Part shown: piece by piece, positions 16,787 to 25,120 of the stretch
Numbering within the stretch: position 1 is the first letter of the stretch
Layout of the letters: every line of letters begins with the position of its first letter
NCBI GenBank assembly: GCA_017436675.1
Contig: JAFSCS010000014.1
Location: forward strand, 1 to 64,000
Length of the DNA: 64,000 nucleotides
Direction of reading: 5' to 3'
Source: Clostridia bacterium
GTDB lineage: Bacteria > Bacillota > Clostridia > Oscillospirales > CAG-382
The notes under the pieces: model-generated
The model's database searches: none
The model's input: only the letters and a program-made list of their open reading frames with translations
What the model was told of the DNA's origin: nothing
Program-made: the position numbers and the translations under genes

Positions 16787-17499
16787 TGGCATTGATAAAA
16801 TGTGAAAACGTAAAGCTGTCATACGAAAACAAAGTCGTGCTCGAGGGACTCGATTTCGAGGTGCAAAGCGGTGATTATCTTTGCATCATCGGTGAGAACG
16901 GCTCAGGAAAAAGCACACTTGTGAAGGCGTTGCTTTCGTTGAAATCGGTCGACGGCGGAAGCATCACCTTTGGCGACGGCTTGAAAAAGACCGAGATAGG
17001 ATACTTGCCTCAGCAGGATGGCGCAAGAAAGGACTTTCCCGCTTCCGTCGGAGAGGTCGTGCTCTCGGGACGCTTGAACAAGCGCGGGCTCCGTCCGTTC
17101 TACAGCAGCGAGGACAAAAAAGCTGCACGATCATCTATGGAGCAGCTTGGGATATGGGAGCTTCGAAAAAAGTGTTTTCGCGAGTTGTCGGGCGGACAAA
17201 TGCAACGTGTTCTGCTCTCTCGCGCGCTCCTTGCTACGTCGAGGCTGATACTTCTCGACGAGCCGGTCTCGGGGCTTGATCCCGTTGTCACGAACGAGTT
17301 TTACAAGCTGATCAGCGAGCTTAACAAAAACGGGTTGACTGTAATTATGGTCACTCACGATATATCCGCATCACTCAAATACGCCTCCCACGTGCTTCAT
17401 CTCCATTCGGAAAAGCCGTTTTTCGGGACGAAGCACGACTATTCGAAATGCGAGTGCTGCAAGGAGTTCATCGGAGGTGAAGAAAAATGCTGTCATTGA
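16786..17499 (+). CDS. znuC: zinc ABC transporter, ATP-binding protein
   Basis: 237 residues. Walker A is GENGSGKST, the signature is LSGGQMQR, Walker B is LILLDEPVSGLD, and the switch His is in MVTHD. The GTG start at 16786 overlaps the znuA stop (TAGTG) and has GGAGG 10 nt upstream. The C-terminus is Cys-rich and His-rich (KCECCKEF...KCCH), which could bind metal directly; such tails are unusual for the ATPase. It overlaps znuB by 13 nt. Confidence 0.92.
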   Translation: MALIKCENVKLSYENKVVLEGLDFEVQSGDYLCIIGENGSGKSTLVKALLSLKSVDGGSITFGDGLKKTEIGYLPQQDGARKDFPASVGEVVLSGRLNKRGLRPFYSSEDKKAARSSMEQLGIWELRKKCFRELSGGQMQRVLLSRALLATSRLILLDEPVSGLDPVVTNEFYKLISELNKNGLTVIMVTHDISASLKYASHVLHLHSEKPFFGTKHDYSKCECCKEFIGGEEKCCH

Positions 17500-18305
17500 T
17501 AAAGGAGATGCTCTCATATCCGTTCCTCGTTCGAACCTTCGTTGTCGGAATACTCGTATGCACCTGCGCCGCGCTGCTCGGTGTGAGCCTCGTGCTGAAG
17601 CGATATTCGATGATCGGTGATGGACTCAGCCACGTCGGGTTCGGCGCGCTTGCCGTTGCAACGGCACTTAACCGCGCACCGATGGCTATCGCGATGCCCG
17701 TTGTAATACTGACTGCGTTCTTCCTCTTGAGAATGAGCGAAAACGGAAAGCTGAAGGGTGACAGTGCCGTTGCGATGCTCTCCTCAAGCGCGCTCGCGAT
17801 CGGTGTTATGGTGATGTCGTTCTCAAACGGGATGAACATAGACGTTTATAACTATATGTTCGGATCTATACTCGCCGTAACCAGAAACGACGTGATAATA
17901 AGCGTATTGCTCTCCTTGTTCGTTATTGTGCTCTACGTGGTGTTTTACACGAAGCTGTTCGCCGTTACCTTCGACGAAACCTTCGCAAAAGCAACGGGTA
18001 CAAAAGCAGGGCTGTATAATATGCTCCTCGCACTCTTGACCGCAGTAACGATCGTCGTTGGTATGCGGTTGATGGGCTCGCTTTTGATCTCCTCACTCGT
18101 GATATTCCCTGCTCTCACATCTATGCGACTGTTTAAAAGCTTTAAAGCCGTAGTGATCAGCTCCGCAGTCGTCTCCATCGTCTGCTTCGTCGTCGGTATC
18201 TCACTCTCGTTCTTGTTCTCAACACCCGCAGGCGCTACCGTCGTCTGTACTAACCTCGCCGCCTATCTCCTCTTTTGCCTGTTACGTATATCCCCGACGG
18301 TTTGA
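17487..18305 (+). CDS. znuB: zinc ABC transporter, permease
   Basis: 272 residues, eight or nine membrane helices, ABC-3 family. The motif DGLSHVGFGALA near residue 45 and the helix with GMRLMGSLLISSLVIFPA are conserved in ZnuB/MntB permeases. Its last codons run into the first copy of the 20-bp intergenic repeat (ccccgacgg). It is the last gene of the fur-znuABC operon. Confidence 0.92.
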   Translation: MLSLIKEMLSYPFLVRTFVVGILVCTCAALLGVSLVLKRYSMIGDGLSHVGFGALAVATALNRAPMAIAMPVVILTAFFLLRMSENGKLKGDSAVAMLSSSALAIGVMVMSFSNGMNIDVYNYMFGSILAVTRNDVIISVLLSLFVIVLYVVFYTKLFAVTFDETFAKATGTKAGLYNMLLALLTAVTIVVGMRLMGSLLISSLVIFPALTSMRLFKSFKAVVISSAVVSIVCFVVGISLSFLFSTPAGATVVCTNLAAYLLFCLLRISPTV

Positions 18306-18339
18306 TATACCCCCGACAGCTGTATTATGCCTTCGGCGA

Positions 18340-18390
18340 CCAAAGACAACTTTCTATAGAAAGTTTTCTTTGGAATCTTTCAAAGATTTT
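18340..18390 (+). terminator. terminator of znuABC
   Basis: CCAAAG-x2-AACTTTC and GAAAGTT-x2-CTTTGG (18340-18373) pair around TATA. AATCTTT-C-AAAGATT and a T run follow. A variant of the same hairpin follows rnhA at 38705-38739. Confidence 0.65.
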
Positions 18391-18410
18391 TTAATTATTT
18401 TTTCGAGGAG

Positions 18411-18447
18411 ACACCCTTGTTGTTTATAAACAAGGGTGTTATTTTTT
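18411..18447 (+). terminator. nested terminator hairpin
   Basis: ACACCCTTGTT (18411-18421) pairs with AACAAGGGTGT (18429-18439), followed by a T-rich tail. It sits inside the outer palindrome 18398-18474. Confidence 0.65.
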
Positions 18448-18819
18448 GCGCTTTAGGGCATCTCCTCGAAAAAATGGTTAGAAAAGTCGCTGAGAGGCTC
18501 TAAAGAGAATTTTCTAAAGAGAGTTATCCTTGATCGCAGGAGGTATAACAAAGCTGTAGGAGGCATAACAAAACCGCAAGGGAATATAGGCAGCAGGGGA
18601 AAGAGCGGATATATTATCTCCAACGAATTTATTATATCTCTGACGATCTAATATATTTCCGACAGTTTAAGAGAACTCTTGAGAAGCTTCCTTAGAGTCT
18701 TTAAGCCTCTTAACTACTTTTTTCGATGAGGGACTCAAAGAAGCACAAAAAAAGAACTCCCGAATAATTATCGGGAGTCCCTCATCGAAAAAAGTCAATC
18801 AAAAAGGTTTGAAAGGATT

Positions 18820-18854
18820 CCTAAGGGAAACTTTCCTCAAAAGTTTCCCTTAGG
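18820..18854 (-). terminator. terminator of trpB
   Basis: CCTAAGGGAAACTTT (18820-18834) and its exact complement (18840-18854) form a 15-bp stem 53 nt past the trpB stop on the minus strand. The following T run is weak. Confidence 0.55.
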
Positions 18855-18907
18855 CCGTCGGAGACATATCAAACCCGTCGGAGACATACTAAACTCCGTC
18901 GGGGATG

Positions 18908-20125
18908 TTATCTCATGCCGTACTGTTCGAGTACGAAGTCCATATCCTTATCGCCTCTACCGGAGAGTGTGATGAGCACTGAGCCTCTACCCATAGTTTT
19001 TGCGAGCTTCATACCGTAAGCGACGGCGTGGGAGCTTTCGATAGCGGGGATGATACCCTCGAGGCGCGAGAGTGTGAAGAATGCTTCGATGGCTTCTTCA
19101 TCGGAGATAACGTCATATTTAACTCTTCCGAGGTCACGGAGGTAGGCGTGTTCAGGTCCTGAAGAGGGGTAGTCGAGTCCGCTTGCGATAGAGTAAACGG
19201 GCGCGGGATCGCCGTTTTCGTCCTTGAGCATAATACTGTTAAATCCGTGCATAATACCTTCCGTACCGTATGTAAGGCTGGCAGCGTGATCGCCGAGCTT
19301 TGAGCCCTTGCCGAGCGGCTCAACGCCATAGATATCAACGGGATCGTTGAGGAATCCCGAGAACATACCCATCGAGTTGGAGCCACCGCCGACACAAGCG
19401 ACAACGGCGTCGGGGAGCTCACCTGTCATATCGAGAAACTGCTCACGCGCCTCGATACCGACAACACTTTGGAAATCACGAACCATCATCGGGAACGGAT
19501 GCGGTCCGAGTACGGAGCCGATGCAGTAGATGGCATCCTTGTATTCACGTGCGTATGCATCAAACGCCGCGTCGACCGCCTCTTTAAGAGTAGCGAGTCC
19601 GTGCGTTACCTCGATAACGTTCGCACCGAGTATCTTCATACGAGCGACGTTGGGCGCCTGCTTTTTGATATCGACAGAGCCCATATAGATGTCGCATTCG
19701 AGACCATAGTAAGCCGCCGCTGTAGCGAGCGCAACACCGTGCTGACCTGCGCCCGTCTCGGCGATGACCTTCTTTTTGCCCATATATTTAGCAAGTAGAC
19801 CTTCGCCCATGCAGTGATTGAGCTTGTGTGCGCCCGTGTGGTTGAGGTCCTCGCGCTTCGCATAAAGCTGAACGTTACCGAGCGACGCGGAAAGACGTTC
19901 GAGGTGCGAAACGGGAGTCGGTCTTCCTTGGAACTCCTTGCGAATGCGGCGAAGCTCGCTGATGAACTTGCTCGATTTACAGATCGTGAAATACGCCTCC
20001 GTTATCTCGTCCATAGCCGCTTGAAGCTCGGGCGCAATGAACGAACCGCCGTATTTACCGAAATAACCGTTTTTGTCGGGATGGTGTTTAAAATATGTTT
20101 CAAAATCAACGTCGTTAAATTTCAT
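18908..20125 (-). CDS. trpB: tryptophan synthase beta chain
   Basis: 405 residues, PLP enzyme that joins indole and serine to tryptophan. The PLP lysine lies in HTGAHKLNH, the glutamate of AETGAGQHG is the catalytic carboxylate, and GGGSNSMG is the phosphate-binding loop. The sequence is of the usual TrpB1 type, which normally partners TrpA. No other trp gene is in the window, so it may work with a distant TrpA or salvage free indole. The tryptophan T-box at 20247-20536 controls it. Confidence 0.95.
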   Translation of the reverse strand: MKFNDVDFETYFKHHPDKNGYFGKYGGSFIAPELQAAMDEITEAYFTICKSSKFISELRRIRKEFQGRPTPVSHLERLSASLGNVQLYAKREDLNHTGAHKLNHCMGEGLLAKYMGKKKVIAETGAGQHGVALATAAAYYGLECDIYMGSVDIKKQAPNVARMKILGANVIEVTHGLATLKEAVDAAFDAYAREYKDAIYCIGSVLGPHPFPMMVRDFQSVVGIEAREQFLDMTGELPDAVVACVGGGSNSMGMFSGFLNDPVDIYGVEPLGKGSKLGDHAASLTYGTEGIMHGFNSIMLKDENGDPAPVYSIASGLDYPSSGPEHAYLRDLGRVKYDVISDEEAIEAFFTLSRLEGIIPAIESSHAVAYGMKLAKTMGRGSVLITLSGRGDKDMDFVLEQYGMR

Positions 20126-20246
20126 TTTCTTTTCTCCATAATTAATGATCTATATATTATATTTGATATTTGGTTTGTGTCGAAAAAAGCTCAATTTCGC
20201 CATCGTTTAGTTAAGAGCGTCATAGTGTCCATCCTTTCGCGTCAAG

Positions 20247-20536
20247 AAAAAAATCCTTGACAGAACTATAGTATCTGTCAAGGACGAATAACCAAAAAGT
20301 CTATCCGCGGTGCCACCTTGAATTCACCTAAACGGTGCGCTTAATAAGGATACCAACATATCCTCGGCAACTGACGTATGCCCAAACGTTGCGAACTACT
20401 GATAAAAACGTTCATCCGCACCCTCAGCGGTCCATTTGCCAAACAGTTTCTAACCCTACTCTCAGCACCGAGGGCTCTCTGTGTAGTCTTAAAAGGCTTT
20501 ATCTCCGCGTCAACGGTTTAAACTATATTTTTAATC
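20247..20536 (-). promoter_or_regulatory. T-box riboswitch, tryptophan-specific
   Basis: The minus-strand leader of trpB has the invariant T-box AAGGTGGCACCGCGG (20305-20319). A strong terminator follows (TCCTTGACAGA/TCTGTCAAGGA, 20254-20284, plus seven T). Stem I has a GTT-GA-CGC/GCG-GATG-AAC base and an AGAGAG segment. The candidate specifier is TGG (20434-20432), placed just after the GCC/GGC helix and followed by A. TGG is the Trp codon. Uncharged tRNA-Trp would favour the antiterminator and turn trpB on. Confidence 0.92.
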
Positions 20537-20565
20537 ATTATATCACCGCGAAGATGACTTGTCAA
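20537..20565 (-). promoter_or_regulatory. promoter of the T-box-trpB transcript
   Basis: Perfect consensus on the minus strand: TTGACA (20560-20565), 17 bp ending in TGA, TATAAT (20537-20542). It starts just after the CDF gene stop. Confidence 0.9.
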
Positions 20566-20573
20566 TAGCATTT

Positions 20574-21743
20574 TTATGAAATATACGATCTGTCGATGTT
20601 GACGACCGTGAAATATTTTTCGTTTTCCTTTTTCACCGCATCATCAATGAGCTTTTTCGTTTCGCTTACCCCGAGCTTCCAATCAAACGGAATAACGACG
20701 TCAAAAATGAGATTCGTGTGTGTCGGCCCGCTGACGATACGAAAATCGTGGAGAGTGATCCGCTCGTCGATCGACCTGATCGCCGAAAGCGCCGCCTCCT
20801 TTGCCTCAAGCGTCTTCTCGTCGCGAGTGTCGATCGGATCCATATGTATTACCGCCTCGCATCCGAGCGACTTGCCGAGCGTGCGTTCAACGTTGTCGAT
20901 CTCGTCGTGCAGCTCGAGAATGTTTCCGTCCGCAGGCACCTCCGCGTGAAGCGAGATAATAACTCTGCCGGGCCCATAGTTGTGTACGATAAGGTCGTGA
21001 ATACCGACTACGTTCGGCGACGAGCGAACGATAGCCTCGATCTGCTCAACGAATTCCTTTTCGGGAGGCTGACCGAGAAGCAGGTCGATCGTTTCCTTCG
21101 CAGTGCGAAATCCTGCAATAAAAATGAATATAGCAACCGCAATGCCGCAATATCCGTCAATGGCGAGAGACGTGAAATGACCGACGATCATCGAGATGAA
21201 TACGACTGACGTCGCGATCGCATCACTCACGCTGTCCGTTGCGACCGCCTTCATCGATGCGGAATCTATCTTTTTCCCAACACCCCTGTTGTAGAAAAAC
21301 ATATATAGCTTTATCATAACGGAAACCAAAAGTATCACCGCGGGAACGAGCCCAAACTCAACACTTTCGGGCGAGATGATCTTTCCGATCGAGCTTTTGA
21401 TAAGCTCAAATCCCATAAGGAGTATCACCCCCGAAACGATAAACCCCGAAATATATTCAAATCTGCCGTGACCGAACGGATGGTCAGCGTCGGGCTTCTG
21501 GTCGGCAAGCTTGAAGCCGATAAGCGTGATAAACGACGAAAAAGCGTCTGAAAGGTTGTTGAACGCATCGGCGGTTACGGCGATCGATCCCGAAATAGTG
21601 CCGGCGATCATCTTGATCGCAAACAGAACGACGTTGAGAAATATCCCGAGAACACTGCAAAGCGTACCGTATGCAAGCCTGACCTTGCTGTTCGCATAGT
21701 CAAAGCGGTCTTTTATAAAAAATTTCGAAAGTAAAGCTACCAT
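20574..21743 (-). CDS. cation diffusion facilitator metal transporter
   Basis: 389 residues. Six membrane helices (about 15-210) are followed by a cytoplasmic domain, the CDF plan. Helix II has TADAFNNLSD and helix V has ATDSVSD, giving the DxxxD/D-x3-D metal site; HPFGHGRFEY is the conserved His-rich loop. The C-terminal domain is about 90 residues longer than in classic zinc CDFs, as in several Firmicute members. It exports a divalent metal (Zn, Mn, Fe or Co) against protons. The ATG at 21743 is chosen because GGAG is 7 nt upstream; a TTG four codons earlier overlaps that site. Confidence 0.92.
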   Translation of the reverse strand: MVALLSKFFIKDRFDYANSKVRLAYGTLCSVLGIFLNVVLFAIKMIAGTISGSIAVTADAFNNLSDAFSSFITLIGFKLADQKPDADHPFGHGRFEYISGFIVSGVILLMGFELIKSSIGKIISPESVEFGLVPAVILLVSVMIKLYMFFYNRGVGKKIDSASMKAVATDSVSDAIATSVVFISMIVGHFTSLAIDGYCGIAVAIFIFIAGFRTAKETIDLLLGQPPEKEFVEQIEAIVRSSPNVVGIHDLIVHNYGPGRVIISLHAEVPADGNILELHDEIDNVERTLGKSLGCEAVIHMDPIDTRDEKTLEAKEAALSAIRSIDERITLHDFRIVSGPTHTNLIFDVVIPFDWKLGVSETKKLIDDAVKKENEKYFTVVNIDRSYIS

Positions 21744-21798
21744 ATCATTCTCCAAGCTATATATTGCAACTGTAATACTGTCAATAATATATAGTAAA

Positions 21799-22683
21799 CT
21801 AAATTTCCGACTTTGTCAATGCTTCGCCGACACGTTCGGCATTTTTATTTTCAATTTCAACGAGAGGCAGCCTCACCTCCGCCGAGCATAACCCGAGTAA
21901 CGATAACGCGTATTTTATCGGGACCGGACTCACCTCGCAAAACATCGCGCTCATCAGCGGGAGCAATTCGTGGGAAATCAGCCTCGCCTCATCATATTTT
22001 TTAGCAATCACCAAATGGCACATATCCGCCATCCTTTTCGGTACGGCGTTCGATACGACCGATATCACCCCACGCCCACCGCAGCAAAGCGTGGGAAAAG
22101 CGTGCTCGTCGTTGCCCGTGTAGACGGCAACCCCGCTCGGAAGCTTTGAGATCATCTCTTGTATCTTCGAAAAAGAAGGACTCGCTTCCTTTATTCCAAC
22201 GACGTTTTTGAGCTTCGATAGCTCCAAAACGGCATCCACGTCGATATCAACACACGTTCGAGTCGGAACGTTATAAAGTATGATAGGTGTTCGAACGGAT
22301 TCGGCTATGGCGGTGTAGTGGCGAATAAGCCCCGTCCTTGTCGCCTTGTTGTAGTAGGGTGTGACGACCAAAAGCGCATCATAACCGATCTCCTCGGCAA
22401 TGCGAGACATCTCGATCGCGTAAGCGGTGTTGTTCCCGCCCGTCCCCGCGACGACCGTCACTCTGCCGTCGACGTAGGCGTGGCAGAATCGAAGGAACTC
22501 GCACCTCTCCTCGTGAGTGAGCGTACAGCTCTCGCCCGTGGTCCCGCAAAAGAGAAGCGCATCAACACCCGACTCGATCTGGCGGTCGATCATCGTCGCC
22601 GCGGCAAAATAATCTATCTCTCCATTGCAAAAAGGAGTCACGAGCGCAGTGCAAACGCCCTCGAATATGAGTTTTTTTGTCAT
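21799..22683 (-). CDS. dapA: 4-hydroxy-tetrahydrodipicolinate synthase
   Basis: 294 residues, class I aldolase fold. The Schiff-base lysine is in VVGIKEAS, the catalytic Tyr in LYNVPTRT, and CGTTGESCTL is the pyruvate carboxylate-binding loop. It condenses pyruvate and aspartate semialdehyde at the entry to lysine and diaminopimelate synthesis. It stands alone, upstream of the CDF gene on the same strand. DapA-like aldolases (N-acetylneuraminate lyase, dihydrodipicolinate-like) are alternatives, but the motifs fit DapA well. Confidence 0.88.
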   Translation of the reverse strand: MTKKLIFEGVCTALVTPFCNGEIDYFAAATMIDRQIESGVDALLFCGTTGESCTLTHEERCEFLRFCHAYVDGRVTVVAGTGGNNTAYAIEMSRIAEEIGYDALLVVTPYYNKATRTGLIRHYTAIAESVRTPIILYNVPTRTCVDIDVDAVLELSKLKNVVGIKEASPSFSKIQEMISKLPSGVAVYTGNDEHAFPTLCCGGRGVISVVSNAVPKRMADMCHLVIAKKYDEARLISHELLPLMSAMFCEVSPVPIKYALSLLGLCSAEVRLPLVEIENKNAERVGEALTKSEI

Positions 22684-22739
22684 AAAGTGTAAACCCTTTC
22701 TATTTTTTGTGAAATATTTTTAAAAAATCAAAAACACTG

Positions 22740-22768
22740 TTGAAAAGCTGAGCAAATCGTTGTATAAT
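22740..22768 (+). promoter_or_regulatory. promoter of queA
   Basis: TTGAAA (22740-22745), 17-bp spacer, TATAAT (22763-22768). Confidence 0.85.
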
Positions 22769-22851
22769 AAGATGATAAAATATGGAGTAATATTATTTTA
22801 TTGAGAAAAGAGCGGTTTTGTTACCGAAAAATAAAGGAATAAAGATAAATT

Positions 22852-23883
22852 ATGAAAGACCTTTTGAAGCTCTCGGCGTATGATTATCATCTTCCCGAGG
22901 AGCTGATAGCTCAAACGCCGATAAAACAGCGTGACAGCTCAAGACTTTTGAAAATAGACAGATCGAGCGGTGAATATACCGACTTGCATTTTTCTGATAT
23001 ATTAAGCTTTTTCAACGAGGGCGATTGCCTCGTGCTGAACGAGACTCGCGTCATCCCGGCGCGCCTCTACGGTAACAGTATGAACCATAGCGGACAAGTC
23101 GAGGTCGTGTTGCTTTCTCGTGAAGAGGGCGACGTTTGGAAATGTATGACTCGTCCGGGCAAAAAAACGAAAGTCGGTGAGAGCGTTGATTTCGGCGAAA
23201 TGAAGGGACACGTTGAGAAGGTGCTTGACGACGGACTTCGTCTGATCAGATTCGAGTACGAGGGCGTGTTTAATGAGGTGCTCGATCGTATCGGAATAAT
23301 GCCGTTGCCGCCGTATATAAAGGAACGCCTCGAGGATAAGGAAAGATACCAGACCGTGTATTCCAAGACCGAGGGCAGCGCGGCAGCGCCAACCGCAGGG
23401 CTCCACTTCACGAACGAGCTTCTTGATGCCTTGAAGAAAAAGGGAGTCATCATCGCAAAGGTGCTTCTCCACGTCGGGATCGGAACCTTCCGCCCCGTAA
23501 AGTGCGAGAACATCACAGACCATAATATGCACCGCGAATATATAAAAGTAACGAAAGAGACCGCAGACACCATCAACGAAGCGAAAAGACGCGGCGGAAG
23601 ATTGGTCTGCGTCGGCACGACCTCGTGCAGAACGATAGAGAGCGTCGCCGATGAGAATGGAGTGGTCCACGAATTCGAGGGCGAAACGGGAATATTTATC
23701 TATCCGTCCTATAAGTTCAAGGCTATGGATGCGCTGATAACGAATTTCCATCTCCCCGAAAGCTCACTCTTGATGCTTGTATCGGCGTTCGGCGGCTATG
23801 ATAACGTGATGAAGGCGTACGAGCACGCCGTCAGCGAACGGTATCGCTTCTTTTCGTTCGGCGACGCGATGCTGATAGTATAA
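22852..23883 (+). CDS. queA: S-adenosylmethionine:tRNA ribosyltransferase-isomerase
   Basis: 343 residues, normal QueA length. It transfers the ribosyl moiety of SAM to preQ1 in tRNA to give epoxyqueuosine. Family motifs include the opening YDYHLPEELIAQTP, LNETRVIPARL, SAAAPTAGLHFT and the C-terminal NFHLPESSLLML. No queuosine neighbours (tgt, yajC) follow. The next gene, miaA, is another tRNA-modification enzyme after a 268-nt gap. Confidence 0.96.
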   Translation: MKDLLKLSAYDYHLPEELIAQTPIKQRDSSRLLKIDRSSGEYTDLHFSDILSFFNEGDCLVLNETRVIPARLYGNSMNHSGQVEVVLLSREEGDVWKCMTRPGKKTKVGESVDFGEMKGHVEKVLDDGLRLIRFEYEGVFNEVLDRIGIMPLPPYIKERLEDKERYQTVYSKTEGSAAAPTAGLHFTNELLDALKKKGVIIAKVLLHVGIGTFRPVKCENITDHNMHREYIKVTKETADTINEAKRRGGRLVCVGTTSCRTIESVADENGVVHEFEGETGIFIYPSYKFKAMDALITNFHLPESSLLMLVSAFGGYDNVMKAYEHAVSERYRFFSFGDAMLIV

Positions 23884-24151
23884 AAGATTTATACTATCAG
23901 CAGAGAAGAGATAAGAGAGAATAGATAAGAGAAAAGGAAGCTTTTTGCTTCGCAAAAAGCAACCGTTTCTTTTCACTTTTCACTCTTCACTTTTCTCTCA
24001 TCGAAGTTTTGCATCTTATATGCTATAAACTTCGATGATGCGATGCTTATTATATAAGCGAAAATGAATAATGATAATTGTTGAGCGATCGCTAAAAAGC
24101 TGAGCCCGATATTATCCATCATTCATCAAAATATCAATTACAGGGTGAAAC
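23884..24151. other. hairpin-rich gap between queA and miaA
   Basis: No gene. CTGATAGTATA/TATACTATCAG straddles the queA stop (about 23873-23900), GCTTTTTGC-TTC-GCAAAAAGC lies at 23940-23961, and a TCGAAGTTT/AACTTCGA pair spans about 24001-24036. The first two may end the queA transcript; none has a good T tail on plus. Confidence 0.5.
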
Positions 24152-25120
24152 GTGAACAAAATACCACTTCTTGTGATCGCGGGGCCGACCGCATCGGGAA
24201 AAAGCGCACTTGCGTTCAAATGTGCAAAAAAGCTTTGCGGAGAATTGATCTCGGGAGATTCGATGCAGATCTATAAGGGTATGGATATCGGAACGGCAAA
24301 GCCGACGAAGGCGGAGCAAGCCGAGGTGAAGCATCATCTCGTCGACGTGATAGAAATTTCCGAGGGCTATTCCTCGGGAGACTTCAAGGATGCCGCGAAA
24401 TCAGCCGCACGCGAGATCTTCTCGAGAGGAAAACTGCCGATACTCGTCGGTGGCTCGGGGCTCTACGTTGAGCTTGTTGTGAACGATTTTTCACTCCCCG
24501 AGATAAGCTCGTCCGATAAGCTGCGCGATGAGCTGTATGGGATCGCAAGGGAAAAGGGAAACGAATATCTCCATTCGATGCTCGGCGAGATCGATCCCGA
24601 ATCGGCTGAAGCGATACACTTCAACAACGTGAAGCGAGTCGTCCGTGCGATAGAGGTCTATCGCGGAACGGGCGTAACGATGAGCGAATGGAACCGTCGC
24701 TCAAAAATGAACGAAAACGAATTTGAGCCGTATTGCGTATATCTCGATTGGGATCGCGAAAAGCTCTATTCGAGAATAAACGAGCGAGTTGACGAGTTCG
24801 TCAAAAACGGACTCCTCGACGAAGCAAGAACGCTCTATGAAAACGGGCTCGAATCGACTCCGACAGCCTCGAAGGCGATCGGATATAAGGAGCTTCTCCC
24901 ATATTTGAAGGGAGCGTGTGAGCTTGACGAATGCATCGATGCATTGAAGCAAAGCACCCGAAATCTTGCAAAACGACAGGTGACCTATTTCACCAGAATG
25001 AGATTTGACAAAAAACTTGACCCCGATAAAAGATCGTCCGACGAGCTTTTCGAAGAGCTTCTCGCCGACGAGGGATTTTCGGAATTTATAAGGAACTTTA
25101 ATAATGAATCTAAGGCTTAA
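24152..25120 (+). CDS. miaA: tRNA dimethylallyltransferase
   Basis: 322 residues. The P-loop is GPTASGKS, followed by the substrate-binding SGDSMQIYKGMDIGTAKPT. It isopentenylates A37 of tRNAs that read UNN codons. The GTG start follows AGGGTGAAAC. The C-terminus (RNLAKRQVTYFTRMR) is the tRNA-binding helix. It opens the division-cluster operon and overlaps or abuts the next gene. No mutL/hfq neighbours. Confidence 0.96.
   Translation: MNKIPLLVIAGPTASGKSALAFKCAKKLCGELISGDSMQIYKGMDIGTAKPTKAEQAEVKHHLVDVIEISEGYSSGDFKDAAKSAAREIFSRGKLPILVGGSGLYVELVVNDFSLPEISSSDKLRDELYGIAREKGNEYLHSMLGEIDPESAEAIHFNNVKRVVRAIEVYRGTGVTMSEWNRRSKMNENEFEPYCVYLDWDREKLYSRINERVDEFVKNGLLDEARTLYENGLESTPTASKAIGYKELLPYLKGACELDECIDALKQSTRNLAKRQVTYFTRMRFDKKLDPDKRSSDELFEELLADEGFSEFIRNFNNESKA

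Larger units (their letters stand above)
18288..18907. repeat. 20-bp degenerate repeats and nested palindromes between znuB and trpB
   Basis: No gene. About 20-bp units with a CTCCGACGG or CCCCGACGG core occur in short runs: 18288-18330 and 18608-18668 on plus, 18855-18907 on minus (GTCGGAGACATATCAAAC and variants). AGGAGGTATAACAAA-type relatives lie at 18535-18575. Two nested palindromes lie between: an outer 14-bp arm pair 18398-18411/18461-18474 around a terminator, and an outer 19-bp pair 18718-18736/18775-18793 around a second hairpin. The stop codons of both convergent genes fall inside or next to repeat units. Confidence 0.7.
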
